NCBI GenBank assembly: GCA_028822675.1
Contig: JAPKDE010000031.1
Location: 1 to 17,466, forward strand
Direction: 5' to 3'
Source: Dehalococcoidia bacterium
GTDB lineage: Bacteria > Chloroflexota > Dehalococcoidia > UBA3495
DNA length: 17,466 nt
Below, piece after piece: positions 7,031 to 14,596 of the stretch. The position numbers were made by a program, and so were the translations under genes. The notes beneath the pieces were generated by a model. The model searched no databases. It had not been told where the DNA came from and saw only the letters and a list, made by a program, of their open reading frames with translations. How positions within the stretch are numbered: position 1 is the first letter of the stretch; each line of letters opens with the position of its first letter.

Positions 7031-8578
7031 TTATTTGCCTTGTTTGATCCACTCTGCAACGCGCTCACCAATCATCATGGTGGTTACGTTGGTGTTGGCT
7101 CGGATGCAGTCTGGCATGATCGATGCGTCCACCACGCGAAGCCCTTCCAGCCCGTGGACTTTGCCGAATTGGCTGACCACGGCCATGGGGTCGGATTCCG
7201 GGCCCATCTTACAGGTGCAAGATATGTGCTGCGAGGTGGAAACCTCCCGGTACAAGAACTCGTCCAACGCCTCATCTGAAGCCAGTTCGGCGTCGGTCGG
7301 CTCCATGCGCTCGGCTATGATGTCATTGAAAGCCGGGTCTTCGCCTAGGGCCACGCAGATGCGGACCGTTTCTCGCAGGCGGTCTCGGTCAACGTCCTCT
7401 TCCAGGTACCGGTAGTCCAGGAACGGCTGCACTGATGGATCGGCAGACTGGAGCCGTAATTCTCCGGCCCCGGCGGCCAGTTGGATGCCGCTGGACATCC
7501 TGATTCCCAGAGGCACCATGCGGTCTCCTCCCTTATTGACCCGCTCTGTGGCAAAAGACTGCATGGATACTTTCATGTCATTGCGCAAGTCAGAACCGCC
7601 GGCGGTGTAGCGGAGAGTCGCCTGCATCCGAGGAGCGTAGGCGTCCAGGTCAACCTCAGGCTTGGTGCGCCAGGTGACGAAGACCAGTGGGTGGTCGCGC
7701 ATGTTCTGGCCCACGCCGGGTGCGTCGTGCACCACCGGGATGCCAAACTCTTCCAATTGGGCCTTGGGTCCAACACCCGACAGCAGTAAAGTGTGGGGCG
7801 AACCAATGGCTCCGGAGCTCAGGATGATCTCTGTCCCCTCTACGGTGAATACATCTCCGCCGCTCTCAACTTCCGCGCCCGTGGCCCGCTTGCCTTCAAA
7901 CAGGATGCGCTGCACGTGACAATTGGCCCTAATCGTCACATTGAGCCGGTGTCTGATCTGGTCTAGATAACCCAGGGCCGTACTCATGCGGATGCCGTTG
8001 GGGTTGTTCAGCGGGGTTGGGCCCACTCCGGTGGAATCGGGGTGATTGTGGTCTGGAGAGTCGGGATAGCCCGCCGCCCGGCAGGCCTGGTAGAAGGCTT
8101 CGGTGGCCGGATGCCAAGTGTCCCTGGCGAACCGGTGCATCACGATCGGGCCTTCCGTACCATGGAAGTCGTCGCTGAAATCTGTGTCAGTCTCTATCTT
8201 GCGGAAAAATGGCAGGCAATCTTGGTAGCGCCATTCGTCGTTGCCCATCTCGGCCCAAGAGTCATAGTCCTCAGGTACGCCGCGCAGGAAGACCTGTCCG
8301 TTGATGGCGCTGGAACCGCCAGTGACCTTGCCCCGAGGGACCAGCATCTCTGGCGCAGATTCGGTGGCCTTGCCAACGAACTGCCAGTTGTGGTCGCTGA
8401 CCATGATGTCGATTTCGGTTGCGTAGCCGAATTTGACCTCTTCTGGAAGCGTCTCAAAGTCCGGATAGTCAGGTCCCGCCTCAAGCAACAAGATATTCTT
8501 GCTTGGATCTTCAGAAAGCCTGGTTGCGATGATGGAACCGGCCGAGCCGGCGCCCAGAACAATGTAGTCGTATTTCAT
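7031..8578 (-). CDS. GMC-family FAD oxidoreductase (paralogue 1)
   Basis: This 515-residue glucose-methanol-choline oxidoreductase would oxidise an alcohol to an aldehyde or ketone with FAD. The FAD-binding motif is GAGSAG at 9-14 with Glu33 (LLLEAGPD) for the ribose. PRGKVTGGSSAINGQVFLRG is the PS00623 region, and SSGAIGSPHTLLLSGVGP is the second GMC signature. The catalytic pair is His451 in SQHISCTCKMG and Asn497 in IRANTNVTTMM, so the second residue is Asn, not His. There is no signal peptide. I chose ATG 8576-8578 because GGGAGG stands just before it and the next upstream start (8614) lies inside a palindrome and would add a non-family tail. It is closely related to the product of 11957-13498 across its full length. 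A palindromic operator candidate (8603-8630) is upstream. The substrate is unknown; choline/alcohol dehydrogenase-like is the safe name. Confidence 0.92.
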   Translation of the reverse strand: MKYDYIVLGAGSAGSIIATRLSEDPSKNILLLEAGPDYPDFETLPEEVKFGYATEIDIMVSDHNWQFVGKATESAPEMLVPRGKVTGGSSAINGQVFLRGVPEDYDSWAEMGNDEWRYQDCLPFFRKIETDTDFSDDFHGTEGPIVMHRFARDTWHPATEAFYQACRAAGYPDSPDHNHPDSTGVGPTPLNNPNGIRMSTALGYLDQIRHRLNVTIRANCHVQRILFEGKRATGAEVESGGDVFTVEGTEIILSSGAIGSPHTLLLSGVGPKAQLEEFGIPVVHDAPGVGQNMRDHPLVFVTWRTKPEVDLDAYAPRMQATLRYTAGGSDLRNDMKVSMQSFATERVNKGGDRMVPLGIRMSSGIQLAAGAGELRLQSADPSVQPFLDYRYLEEDVDRDRLRETVRICVALGEDPAFNDIIAERMEPTDAELASDEALDEFLYREVSTSQHISCTCKMGPESDPMAVVSQFGKVHGLEGLRVVDASIMPDCIRANTNVTTMMIGERVAEWIKQGK

Positions 8579-8602
8579 GTTCCCTCCCGTAAAAGTACAG
8601 GC

Positions 8603-8630
8603 ATTCCCTAACACAAATGTGTTAGGGAAT
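8603..8630. promoter_or_regulatory. 28-bp perfect palindrome upstream of GMC gene 1, operator candidate
   Basis: The arms ATTCCCTAACACA (8603-8615) and TGTGTTAGGGAAT (8618-8630) are perfect complements around a central AA. The site is 25 bases upstream of the GMC start codon. A two-base centre and the lack of a T-run on the minus strand fit a dimeric repressor site better than a terminator. The regulator is unknown and none is encoded in the window. Confidence 0.55.
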
Positions 8631-8649
8631 AACTGGATTATCTGAACAT

Positions 8650-8694
8650 GCCGAGACGTCTCGGCGAGACCGCGAATCCCTTTAGAACGGTTCT
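8650..8694. repeat. Palindromes downstream of the Grx-DinB gene
   Basis: GCCGAGACGTCTCGGC (8650-8665) is a perfect 16-base palindrome. Overlapping it is GTCTC-GGC-GAGAC (8658-8670), and AGAAC-G-GTTCT lies at 8684-8694 just after the stop codon. They could act in ending the minus-strand transcript, although no T-run follows. Confidence 0.45.
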
Positions 8695-8695
8695 T

Positions 8696-9457
8696 TTAGA
8701 ACAATGCTTCCGGAGTCTGGATACCCTCGAAATCAGCCTCGGAAGCCGGGTCCACCGGCGTGATCCCAAGGGTGGTCTGCATGTAGTGGTACACCTGCTT
8801 CAGGTGGTGGGTGCTGTGGCTCAAGATGATGTTCAGCAGCTCTAACACTGTGACCTCGCCGCCGTAATGGGCGGGAACTTCACGGTCAAAGGCCTCTGTG
8901 TTGCCGCTGTTCAGGAAGGCAATGATGTCCTGACGGACTTTATTGCCATACTCAATCATCTCTGCTGCGGTATAGACGTCTTTCAGGCGTTCGTCAGAGG
9001 CCCGCATGTCGTCTTGGCTCATGCTACCCACCTGGTGGCTCAGGTAGGCCACCTCGGGGAAGGACATGATGTGCAGGACGGTCTTGCGTCCGGTCCATGG
9101 ACGCCAAGGCACATCCATATCCAGTTGCTCCTGGGAGAACTGGGGAGTGGCCCGGCACGCCGCACTGAGAATCTTTTCGTATTTATCAGCCAGCCATTCG
9201 GTCTTGCCCGAAAGGTCGACTTTTACGTCCAGATTGAACGCAGGAATCAGCTTCTTGGGGAAGTAGCCAATGATCACTTCAGTGCCATCGATAATGGTCA
9301 CAGGCAAGGCTTTTATGCCCCGGCTGCGCAGGTCTTCCATGGCCTGCTTATCTTCCAATACGTTGTGGTGCTCATACTGAACACTGTTGGACTTCAGGAA
9401 TTCCTCTAAAGTCCGACAGCTAAATCAACCAGGCTGTGTGTAAACGTGGACGTCCAT
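8696..9457 (-). CDS. Glutaredoxin-DinB fusion, predicted selenoprotein (UGA as Sec11)
   Basis: Read from ATG 9455-9457, with GGAGG at 9463-9467, this gives 253 residues. Residues 1-75 are a glutaredoxin domain: VHVYTQPG, then U11-F-S-C14 where the family has CxxC, the cis-proline region ALPVTIIDG (Pro52) and VIIGYFPKKL. Codon 11 is TGA (9425-9427). Only this codon breaks the frame; the other 252 are open. Residues about 86-232 are a DinB-like four-helix domain with candidate metal ligands His129, His141 and the ILSHSTHH cluster (His214, His217, His218). DinB-fold proteins include mycothiol- and bacillithiol-dependent transferases, so the pairing with a thiol oxidoreductase suggests low-molecular-weight thiol chemistry; this is inference. 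It is cytoplasmic with no signal. Frame-based callers would start at TTG 9358 and lose the active site. The alternative is a nonsense mutation or sequencing error of TGC or TGT. Confidence 0.8.
9389..9414 (-). promoter_or_regulatory. Candidate bacterial SECIS hairpin for UGA at 9425-9427
   Basis: On the minus strand, GGACTTTAG (9414-9406) pairs with CTGAAGTCC (9397-9389), nine pairs including one U-G wobble. The loop AGGAATTC (9405-9398) has eight bases with G as its second base. The stem starts 10 bases after the UGA and the loop G is the 21st base after it. Bacterial SECIS elements lie inside the coding region just after the UGA with a conserved G among the first two loop bases, about 16-37 bases downstream, so the geometry fits. 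Confidence 0.65.
9425..9427 (-). other. In-frame UGA, predicted selenocysteine codon
   Basis: This is codon 11 of the glutaredoxin-DinB gene, in the context Pro-Gly-UGA-Phe-Ser-Cys. It replaces the nucleophilic N-terminal cysteine of the glutaredoxin CxxC motif. Cys-to-Sec replacement at exactly this place is the usual pattern in thiol-redox selenoproteins. Confidence 0.7.
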
Positions 9458-9690
9458 AGCATCCTCCAGTCGTAGTAGTTCATTTTATTGTCAACCAAAC
9501 GGAATCAAACAAACGGCCCGGGAAATGGGCCTCAAAAACCAAAGACATCCTAACACGAGAGTCGGCTTTAAGTTTAGACCTGAAAGTCGTAGGTCAGGCA
9601 GGTTACCTTGCCCTTAAGAAACCCTGTATGACAGACTAGATTGATGTCTTTTTTATCTACTCTTTCGAGCCTACGTTAAATGGTTATCCC
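9458..9690. other. Divergent intergenic region between Grx-DinB and the peptidase lipoprotein
   Basis: The promoters for both flanking genes must lie here. On the minus strand TAAAAT (9487-9482) is a -10 candidate for the selenoprotein gene, with only weak -35 matches. A small inverted repeat, GGCCC (9515-9519) and GGGCC (9527-9531), is present. No open frame of note was seen. Confidence 0.35.
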
Positions 9691-11688
9691 TTGAGATTTG
9701 TGGGTTTCTTAGCCGGAAAGCGGACCTCGATATTTTTCGTTGCGGTTTTGCTTATCGTTACGCTCGCCGCCTGTGCTCAACTGGAGGAGTTGAATGCGCC
9801 TCGCCTAGAGTCCGATTCTGTGATTGCGACCGTTCCACCTGCGGACGAAGCCAATGCCACGCCAACTCCGTTCTATTTGGTGGCCACGCCTACTCCCGCG
9901 CCCAGCCCGGTGGCAATACCAACGCCGGTTACCTCGCTTTTTACCCCTGGGACTCCGTTCACTGAAACCCCGTCTCCCACTACTGGGCCGACCACGTTGC
10001 CCCTGGCAACGGCCACACCAACTCCAGCGCCTGCAGATACGAATACGAATACGAGTACGAGTACGGGTACGCCGCAGGCACAGCCAACAGCCGTCCCAGC
10101 CACACCAACTCCACAGCCGCCACTAGCTGCTGCTACGCCCACGGCGCCGAACACAGGTTTCAAGAGATCTGTTTTGGACGAAGGCGTGTTCCTGGACGTG
10201 TCGCCCGAGAATACAGTATCAGGACGCACGGTTTCTTTTTCCGTGGCGGGTCTGCCGCCCTGGGAGCCGGTTACCATTTCATTCAATGACCCTGCGGGCG
10301 TTCGGGCTACCTGGATTACGTCTGAAGACGTCCATCTAGTCAACGATAGCGACGTCCGAGCAACAACGCTGATCATGTATCCAAACGCCTCTGGAGAACT
10401 AAGCTGGGAGCGGTACGCAACTCAAGACGCGGCGGGCGATTGGACCATGGATATAGACCTGGCAGCCAGTGTGTACCGGTCTGTCTATACGATGGAAGAC
10501 TTGAAGCTAAATGATTTTGAACTGATCCTGCTGGGCACTCTTTTGACTCGGCGTGATGCCGGAAACTTTGTTATCTACTACTCCGAGTTGATCCCCACTG
10601 CCTTGGTGGTCGATCTCCAAGAGCACCTGAGCGAAACCGTTTTGCTGCTTGACCGTAAGATTCAGACTGAGACCAAGCAAATTCCAGACATTTACCTGTT
10701 GGGCAACCGGGAGATAATGAACAAGGTGAGCACCTTCACTGGTATCAACTTGGGGTTCGAAGACGGCTATTACACAAACTTTGGGGAGCGGCGCGGCATC
10801 TTCATGCGAACTGACCTGCTGGAGACCGAGGCCCGGCGGCTGCTGACCCATGAATACGTCCACCATATATTTGGCGGTCTGTCCCGCAACCAAGAAATGC
10901 CAGCCTGGCTAACCGAAGGTCTAGCCGAGTACTACGAGTTTGACATCGCGTTGTCTGGCCCCAGACCCGAAGCGTCTGAACTAAGGCTGTACACCTCGGC
11001 TGACCTGGCACGGACGGCAGCCCAAGATGGGACGTTGTTCTCTCTAAACACCCTGGACAGCCAGTCAGACTGGAACTCCCGCACCGGTGACGATGTGCCG
11101 CTCCAGTATGCAGAGGCCTACATGGCCGTTCGCTTTTTGAATGAGACCTACGGAGCTCTGGCCGGGAAAGACTTGCTGGTTACCATGGCTAAGGATTCTA
11201 ATCTATCTGATGCCCTAAACACGGTTACGGGGCTGGACTTGGAGCTATTCGAACTCCAATTCACCCGTTGGCTGGCGAAATGGGATGACCTGGAACGAAA
11301 GGCGCTCTCTGAATATATAACCGCCCTAGACGTAATCTTGACTGCTGAGACCGCCAACTCTCATCTCAGGGCGCAGAACCTCCAGGCCAGCATGACCTAC
11401 GAAAAAACCGTCAACAGCCACGCGTTCTTGGTCCGGTCAACTGAGGCTTTGATTCAGGACCTGCAGGCTCTATCTCCTCCGGAACGAGCTCAGGCCTTGC
11501 ACCAAGAGATTGAAGAGCGCTTTGGGCGCGTTTTGGTCTGGCTATCACTGGAACTGCAAGCTGCGGAAGCCTTCGACAACGGGCCACTGATAGCTGCCAA
11601 CAACATGATTCCGGAGATAAACGCGCGCGACCTCAACGTCAAGCGCAATTTATCTAATCTCGAGTTCGTTTTGAATCTACAAGACTAG
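9691..11688 (+). CDS. Lipoprotein with Thr/Pro-rich linker and HExxH metallopeptidase domain
   Basis: The 665-residue protein starts with a lipoprotein signal (FFVAVLLIVTLAAC), so it is exported and lipid-anchored. Residues of about 45-155 form a long Thr/Pro/Ala-rich, low-complexity linker. A beta-rich segment (about 160-265) follows, then a gluzincin peptidase-MA-like domain. It has the zinc motif H387-E-Y-V-H391 in LLTHEYVHHIFGG, and the third ligand is probably Glu409 in WLTEGLAEYYE (HExxH-17 residues-E). A helical C-terminal tail of about 130 residues follows (EYITALDVILTAETANSHLRAQNLQ and on). Family members are putative aminopeptidase-like zinc proteases. The start is uncertain: TTG 9691 or GTG 9700, since an in-frame stop lies at 9637-9639 and no ATG or clear ribosome site is present. 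It stands alone, divergent from the Grx-DinB gene. Confidence 0.82.
   Translation: MRFVGFLAGKRTSIFFVAVLLIVTLAACAQLEELNAPRLESDSVIATVPPADEANATPTPFYLVATPTPAPSPVAIPTPVTSLFTPGTPFTETPSPTTGPTTLPLATATPTPAPADTNTNTSTSTGTPQAQPTAVPATPTPQPPLAAATPTAPNTGFKRSVLDEGVFLDVSPENTVSGRTVSFSVAGLPPWEPVTISFNDPAGVRATWITSEDVHLVNDSDVRATTLIMYPNASGELSWERYATQDAAGDWTMDIDLAASVYRSVYTMEDLKLNDFELILLGTLLTRRDAGNFVIYYSELIPTALVVDLQEHLSETVLLLDRKIQTETKQIPDIYLLGNREIMNKVSTFTGINLGFEDGYYTNFGERRGIFMRTDLLETEARRLLTHEYVHHIFGGLSRNQEMPAWLTEGLAEYYEFDIALSGPRPEASELRLYTSADLARTAAQDGTLFSLNTLDSQSDWNSRTGDDVPLQYAEAYMAVRFLNETYGALAGKDLLVTMAKDSNLSDALNTVTGLDLELFELQFTRWLAKWDDLERKALSEYITALDVILTAETANSHLRAQNLQASMTYEKTVNSHAFLVRSTEALIQDLQALSPPERAQALHQEIEERFGRVLVWLSLELQAAEAFDNGPLIAANNMIPEINARDLNVKRNLSNLEFVLNLQD
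10036..10071 (+). repeat. In-frame hexanucleotide repeat (RRTACG)6 inside the linker
   Basis: Six consecutive 6-base units (gatacg, aatacg twice, agtacg twice, ggtacg) encode alternating Thr: D-T-N-T-N-T-S-T-S-T-G-T. Units are in frame with the peptidase lipoprotein, so copy-number change would alter linker length without frameshift. Confidence 0.85.
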
Positions 11689-11956
11689 TTCCACACAAGC
11701 TTTTCCCAACCTCCAGGTCGTCCTCAATCTCCCAGACCAGTTCCCCTCTGGCTCTTTCCTTTTGTCCCATTGGCTCTTTATCGCAGATGCCGCCGCCGGT
11801 CTGATATGCGATAATGCCGTCTGCCCACGAATGACGCCCAGGCAAGCATGGTCATTCAAGGCTGATTTGAATTGTTTTCAGTCGCCCATGCCGTCATCCA
11901 AAAGAGAAGTCCTCCGAGACTCCTCCAACTAAGATTGAACCAAGAGGGACGTTGAT
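11689..11956. other. Intergenic region upstream of the GMC-led operon
   Basis: No credible gene was found; short frames here lack family features. Two inverted repeats are present: TTATCGCA (11778-11785) with TGCGATAA (11807-11814), and GAATGAC (11829-11835) with GTCATTC (11851-11857). The right arm of the first includes an extended -10-like TGCGATAAT (11807-11815) with only a weak -35. The region probably holds the promoter and control sites of the operon that begins at 11957. Confidence 0.4.
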
Positions 11957-13498
11957 ATGAAATACGACTACATCATTGTGGGAGCCGGTTCCGCAGGCTG
12001 CGTCATCGCCAGCAGGCTCTCAGAAGACTCCAATAAGTCCATCCTGCTGCTGGAAGCTGGGCCAGATTACCCCACTTTTGAGCAGTATCCAAACGACCTA
12101 AAGTTTGGCTACAACCAGACTGCATCAGCCGTGGGCGCGCCCCATAACTGGTCGTTCCAGGGCAACACCACTCCAGAGCAGCCCAATCCCATTCCAATCC
12201 CCAGAGGCCGGGTGGTTGGCGGTTCCAGCGCCATCAATGGCCAGGTGCTGCTCCGGGGAATACCCGAGGACTATGACGCCTGGGCCGCCATGGGCAATGA
12301 CGAGTGGGGCTTCACCGATGTGCTCCCGTTCCTAAGGAAATTGGAGACGGACACCGACATCCACGACGACTTCCATGGCAGTGACGGTCCCATCCCGGTG
12401 CGGAGACACGCCCAGGAGAACTGGCTGCCCGCCCAGAATGCCTTTTACGCCGGTTTCAGCGCCCAGGGCCATCCCCACGACCCGGACATGAACCACCCAG
12501 AGTCCACCGGCGTGGGACCGATTCCTATGAATAACCCCAACGGCATCCGCATGAGCACGTCTCTCACCTATCTGGCGGATGCACGGCATCGCCTGAACCT
12601 GACTATTAAACCCAACGTCACGACCCACCGGGTGATTTTTGAAGGCAACCGGGCTGTCGGCGTTGACGTTGAAAGCGACGGAGAACGGTTCACAGTTGAG
12701 GGCTCCGAGATCATCCTGACCTCCGGTGCCATTGGCTCTCCCCAGTTGTTGATGCTCTCCGGGGTTGGCCCGGCCAGCGTTTTGAGCGACCTGGGGATTC
12801 CGATAGTGCTCGAGGTGCCTGGGGTCGGCCAGAACCTGCGCGACCATCCCAACGTGCGTGTGCCCATTGAGGTCCAGGACGATTTCCCCCTTAACCCAGA
12901 GGAACCTCGCTCCCAGGTGGCTCTGCGATATACCGCAGCAGGTTCCGACCTGAGAAACGATATGCAGATACTTGCATCGTCGTTCTCATCGCCGATCTCC
13001 GGAGACCCGCTGGAGGCTGAGGGCATACGCTTCACTTGCATTCTGGAACTGGCCTACGGCTCCGGAAACCTCAAAATTACATCTACCGATCCCAATGTGC
13101 AGCCGGAATTGAACTACAACTACTTCCAAGACGACCCCCGCGACCTTTCCAGGATGCGAGAGGGTGTCAGGAAGTGCGTTCAAGTCTTGGAGCATGACGA
13201 ATACAAATCCATCGTCAAACAATTGATCGAGCCGCAAGCCGCTGACTTGGAATCGGATGACACGCTAGACCTGTGGATCAAAGGATGCGTCACCACCACC
13301 CAACACATATCCGGCACCTGCAAGATGGGGCCGGACTCAGACTCCATGGCCGTGGTGGACCAGCGTGGCATGGTCAAAGGGCTTGTTGGCCTGCGTGTGG
13401 CCGATGCCTCAATCATGCCCGACTGTATCCGCGCCAACACCAACTGCACCACAATGATGATTGGCGAGAAAATTGCCTCCTGGATAAATCAGGCGTGA
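11957..13498 (+). CDS. GMC-family FAD oxidoreductase (paralogue 2)
   Basis: This 513-residue FAD enzyme would oxidise an alcohol group of an unknown substrate. It matches paralogue 1 (7031-8578) almost from end to end: the same opening (MKYDYI, then GAGSAG at 9-14), IPRGRVVGGSSAINGQVLLRG, LTSGAIGSPQLLMLSGVGP and the closing PDCIRANTNCTTMMIGEK. Catalytic residues are His450 in QHISGTCKMG and Asn496. The middle part (about 290-360), where GMC enzymes shape substrate binding, differs clearly between the two, which suggests different substrates. ATG 11957 has GAGGG at 11944-11948. It is the first gene of a closely packed run of five co-directional genes ending at 16639, so probably an operon. Confidence 0.92.
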   Translation: MKYDYIIVGAGSAGCVIASRLSEDSNKSILLLEAGPDYPTFEQYPNDLKFGYNQTASAVGAPHNWSFQGNTTPEQPNPIPIPRGRVVGGSSAINGQVLLRGIPEDYDAWAAMGNDEWGFTDVLPFLRKLETDTDIHDDFHGSDGPIPVRRHAQENWLPAQNAFYAGFSAQGHPHDPDMNHPESTGVGPIPMNNPNGIRMSTSLTYLADARHRLNLTIKPNVTTHRVIFEGNRAVGVDVESDGERFTVEGSEIILTSGAIGSPQLLMLSGVGPASVLSDLGIPIVLEVPGVGQNLRDHPNVRVPIEVQDDFPLNPEEPRSQVALRYTAAGSDLRNDMQILASSFSSPISGDPLEAEGIRFTCILELAYGSGNLKITSTDPNVQPELNYNYFQDDPRDLSRMREGVRKCVQVLEHDEYKSIVKQLIEPQAADLESDDTLDLWIKGCVTTTQHISGTCKMGPDSDSMAVVDQRGMVKGLVGLRVADASIMPDCIRANTNCTTMMIGEKIASWINQA

Positions 13499-13554
13499 TT
13501 GGCGTCAAGATTACCAACATGATAAATCAGAGCTAAACAACCAGAGGAGCAAAT

Positions 13555-14595
13555 ATGAGATTCGGTAGCTTCGTTTTTTCGATTAGCACTGACCCAGACG
13601 GCGACCAGCGGATGATTGAACAGACACTGCGTGAGATAGAACTGGCCGAGGAAGTGGGCTTTGACGCCGTTTGGCTCACCGAACACCACTTTGACGGCGC
13701 AGTAGCCTACGCAGACCCGGTGGTCTTTGGCGCTGCTGTGGCCGCCCGCACCAAGCGAGTGCTCATCGGCTTTGCCGTTGTGGAGATGGCACTGCACCAC
13801 CCAATACGACTGGCGGTACAGACATCACTGCTGGACAACCTGAGCAACGGACGGCTCATCATGGGCACGGGCCGTGGCTCAGCCTACAACGAGTATGAGT
13901 ACACTGGCTTCGGCACCACCCTGGAAAAGGGCCGGGCGATGCTGGAAGAGGCTGAGGAACTACTGATCAAGGCCTGGACGGGCACCGACGTGGTGCACAA
14001 GGGCAAATTCTGGGACCTGTCATTCCCCGGCCTACGACCCCGTCCGGTACAGAAGCCCCATCCGCCCATCGTCCGGGCCTGTATCTCTGAAGATTCAATG
14101 GTTGCCATGGGTAAAGCCGGAAGGCCGGTGCTCATCGGAGTCCAGACAATCGCCACCCTCCGTCACCGGTTTAGCCGCTACCAAGAAGGGCTGGAATCTT
14201 CGGGTTTGAACGAAGCAGAGATTAAAAAAGTCCTGGACCAAACCTGGGCGCAACGTGCCCTGTTTGTCTGTGACAGTGACCAAGAAGCCCTCGATATTGC
14301 CACCGTCGCGCTCGCAAAGTATAAAGCCCATATACTCGACGCTAGAATTCGGTTCAATCCCGGTGGAGCGCCTCCACCTCTTCCTGGTACTCCCATCCCG
14401 GACAGCGAGATTGTGGAGCACGCCTTCTTGGCTGGCACACCGGCCACCGTGGCCGGGAAACTGGAAGAGTTGCGGGACATTGGCGTCCGCAACGTTTTGC
14501 TGAACCCCAACGTGGGTGAGATTGACCCGCAGAAGGTGGAAAAATCCCTGCGCATGTTCGGCGAGACCGTAATCCCCAAGTTCCAGGACGAGTAA
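13555..14595 (+). CDS. LLM-class (luciferase-like) flavin-dependent oxidoreductase
   Basis: This 346-residue protein is a second luciferase-like monooxygenase, of normal length for the family and only distantly like the one at 2709. Visible features are the opening strand MRFGSFVFSI, GFDAVWLTEHHF with Glu43-His44-His45, LLDNLSNGRLIMGTGRG (phosphate-binding region for FMN), the LEEAEELLIKAWTG helix and the C-terminal LAGTPATVAGKLEELRDIGVRNVLLN. It needs reduced flavin; no flavin reductase is seen in the window. GAGGAG at 13545-13550 precedes the ATG. It lies 56 bp after the GMC gene and one base before the SDR start, so translation is probably coupled with the SDR. A joint pathway of oxygenation followed by alcohol oxidation is plausible. 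Substrate unknown. Confidence 0.92.
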   Translation: MRFGSFVFSISTDPDGDQRMIEQTLREIELAEEVGFDAVWLTEHHFDGAVAYADPVVFGAAVAARTKRVLIGFAVVEMALHHPIRLAVQTSLLDNLSNGRLIMGTGRGSAYNEYEYTGFGTTLEKGRAMLEEAEELLIKAWTGTDVVHKGKFWDLSFPGLRPRPVQKPHPPIVRACISEDSMVAMGKAGRPVLIGVQTIATLRHRFSRYQEGLESSGLNEAEIKKVLDQTWAQRALFVCDSDQEALDIATVALAKYKAHILDARIRFNPGGAPPPLPGTPIPDSEIVEHAFLAGTPATVAGKLEELRDIGVRNVLLNPNVGEIDPQKVEKSLRMFGETVIPKFQDE

Positions 14596-14596
14596 T

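Noticed and set aside
8042..8611. Open plus-strand frame of 189 codons
   Set aside because: Antisense to GMC gene 1, which has clear family motifs throughout.
8579..8614. Upstream start for GMC gene 1 at 8614
   Set aside because: It begins inside the palindrome and adds a tail before the conserved MKYDYI start.
8696..9358. Grx-DinB gene start at TTG 9358
   Set aside because: It cuts the glutaredoxin domain in the middle and has no ribosome site. ATG 9457 has GGAGG and gives the complete domain apart from the UGA.
9873..10376. Open minus-strand frame of 167 codons, Val/Gly-rich
   Set aside because: Mirror image of the Thr/Pro-rich linker of the lipoprotein on the other strand; low complexity with no family features.
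11654..11859. Short minus-strand frames in the 11.7-11.86 kb gap
   Set aside because: They overlap the end of the lipoprotein gene, have no ribosome site or family similarity, and look like chance frames.
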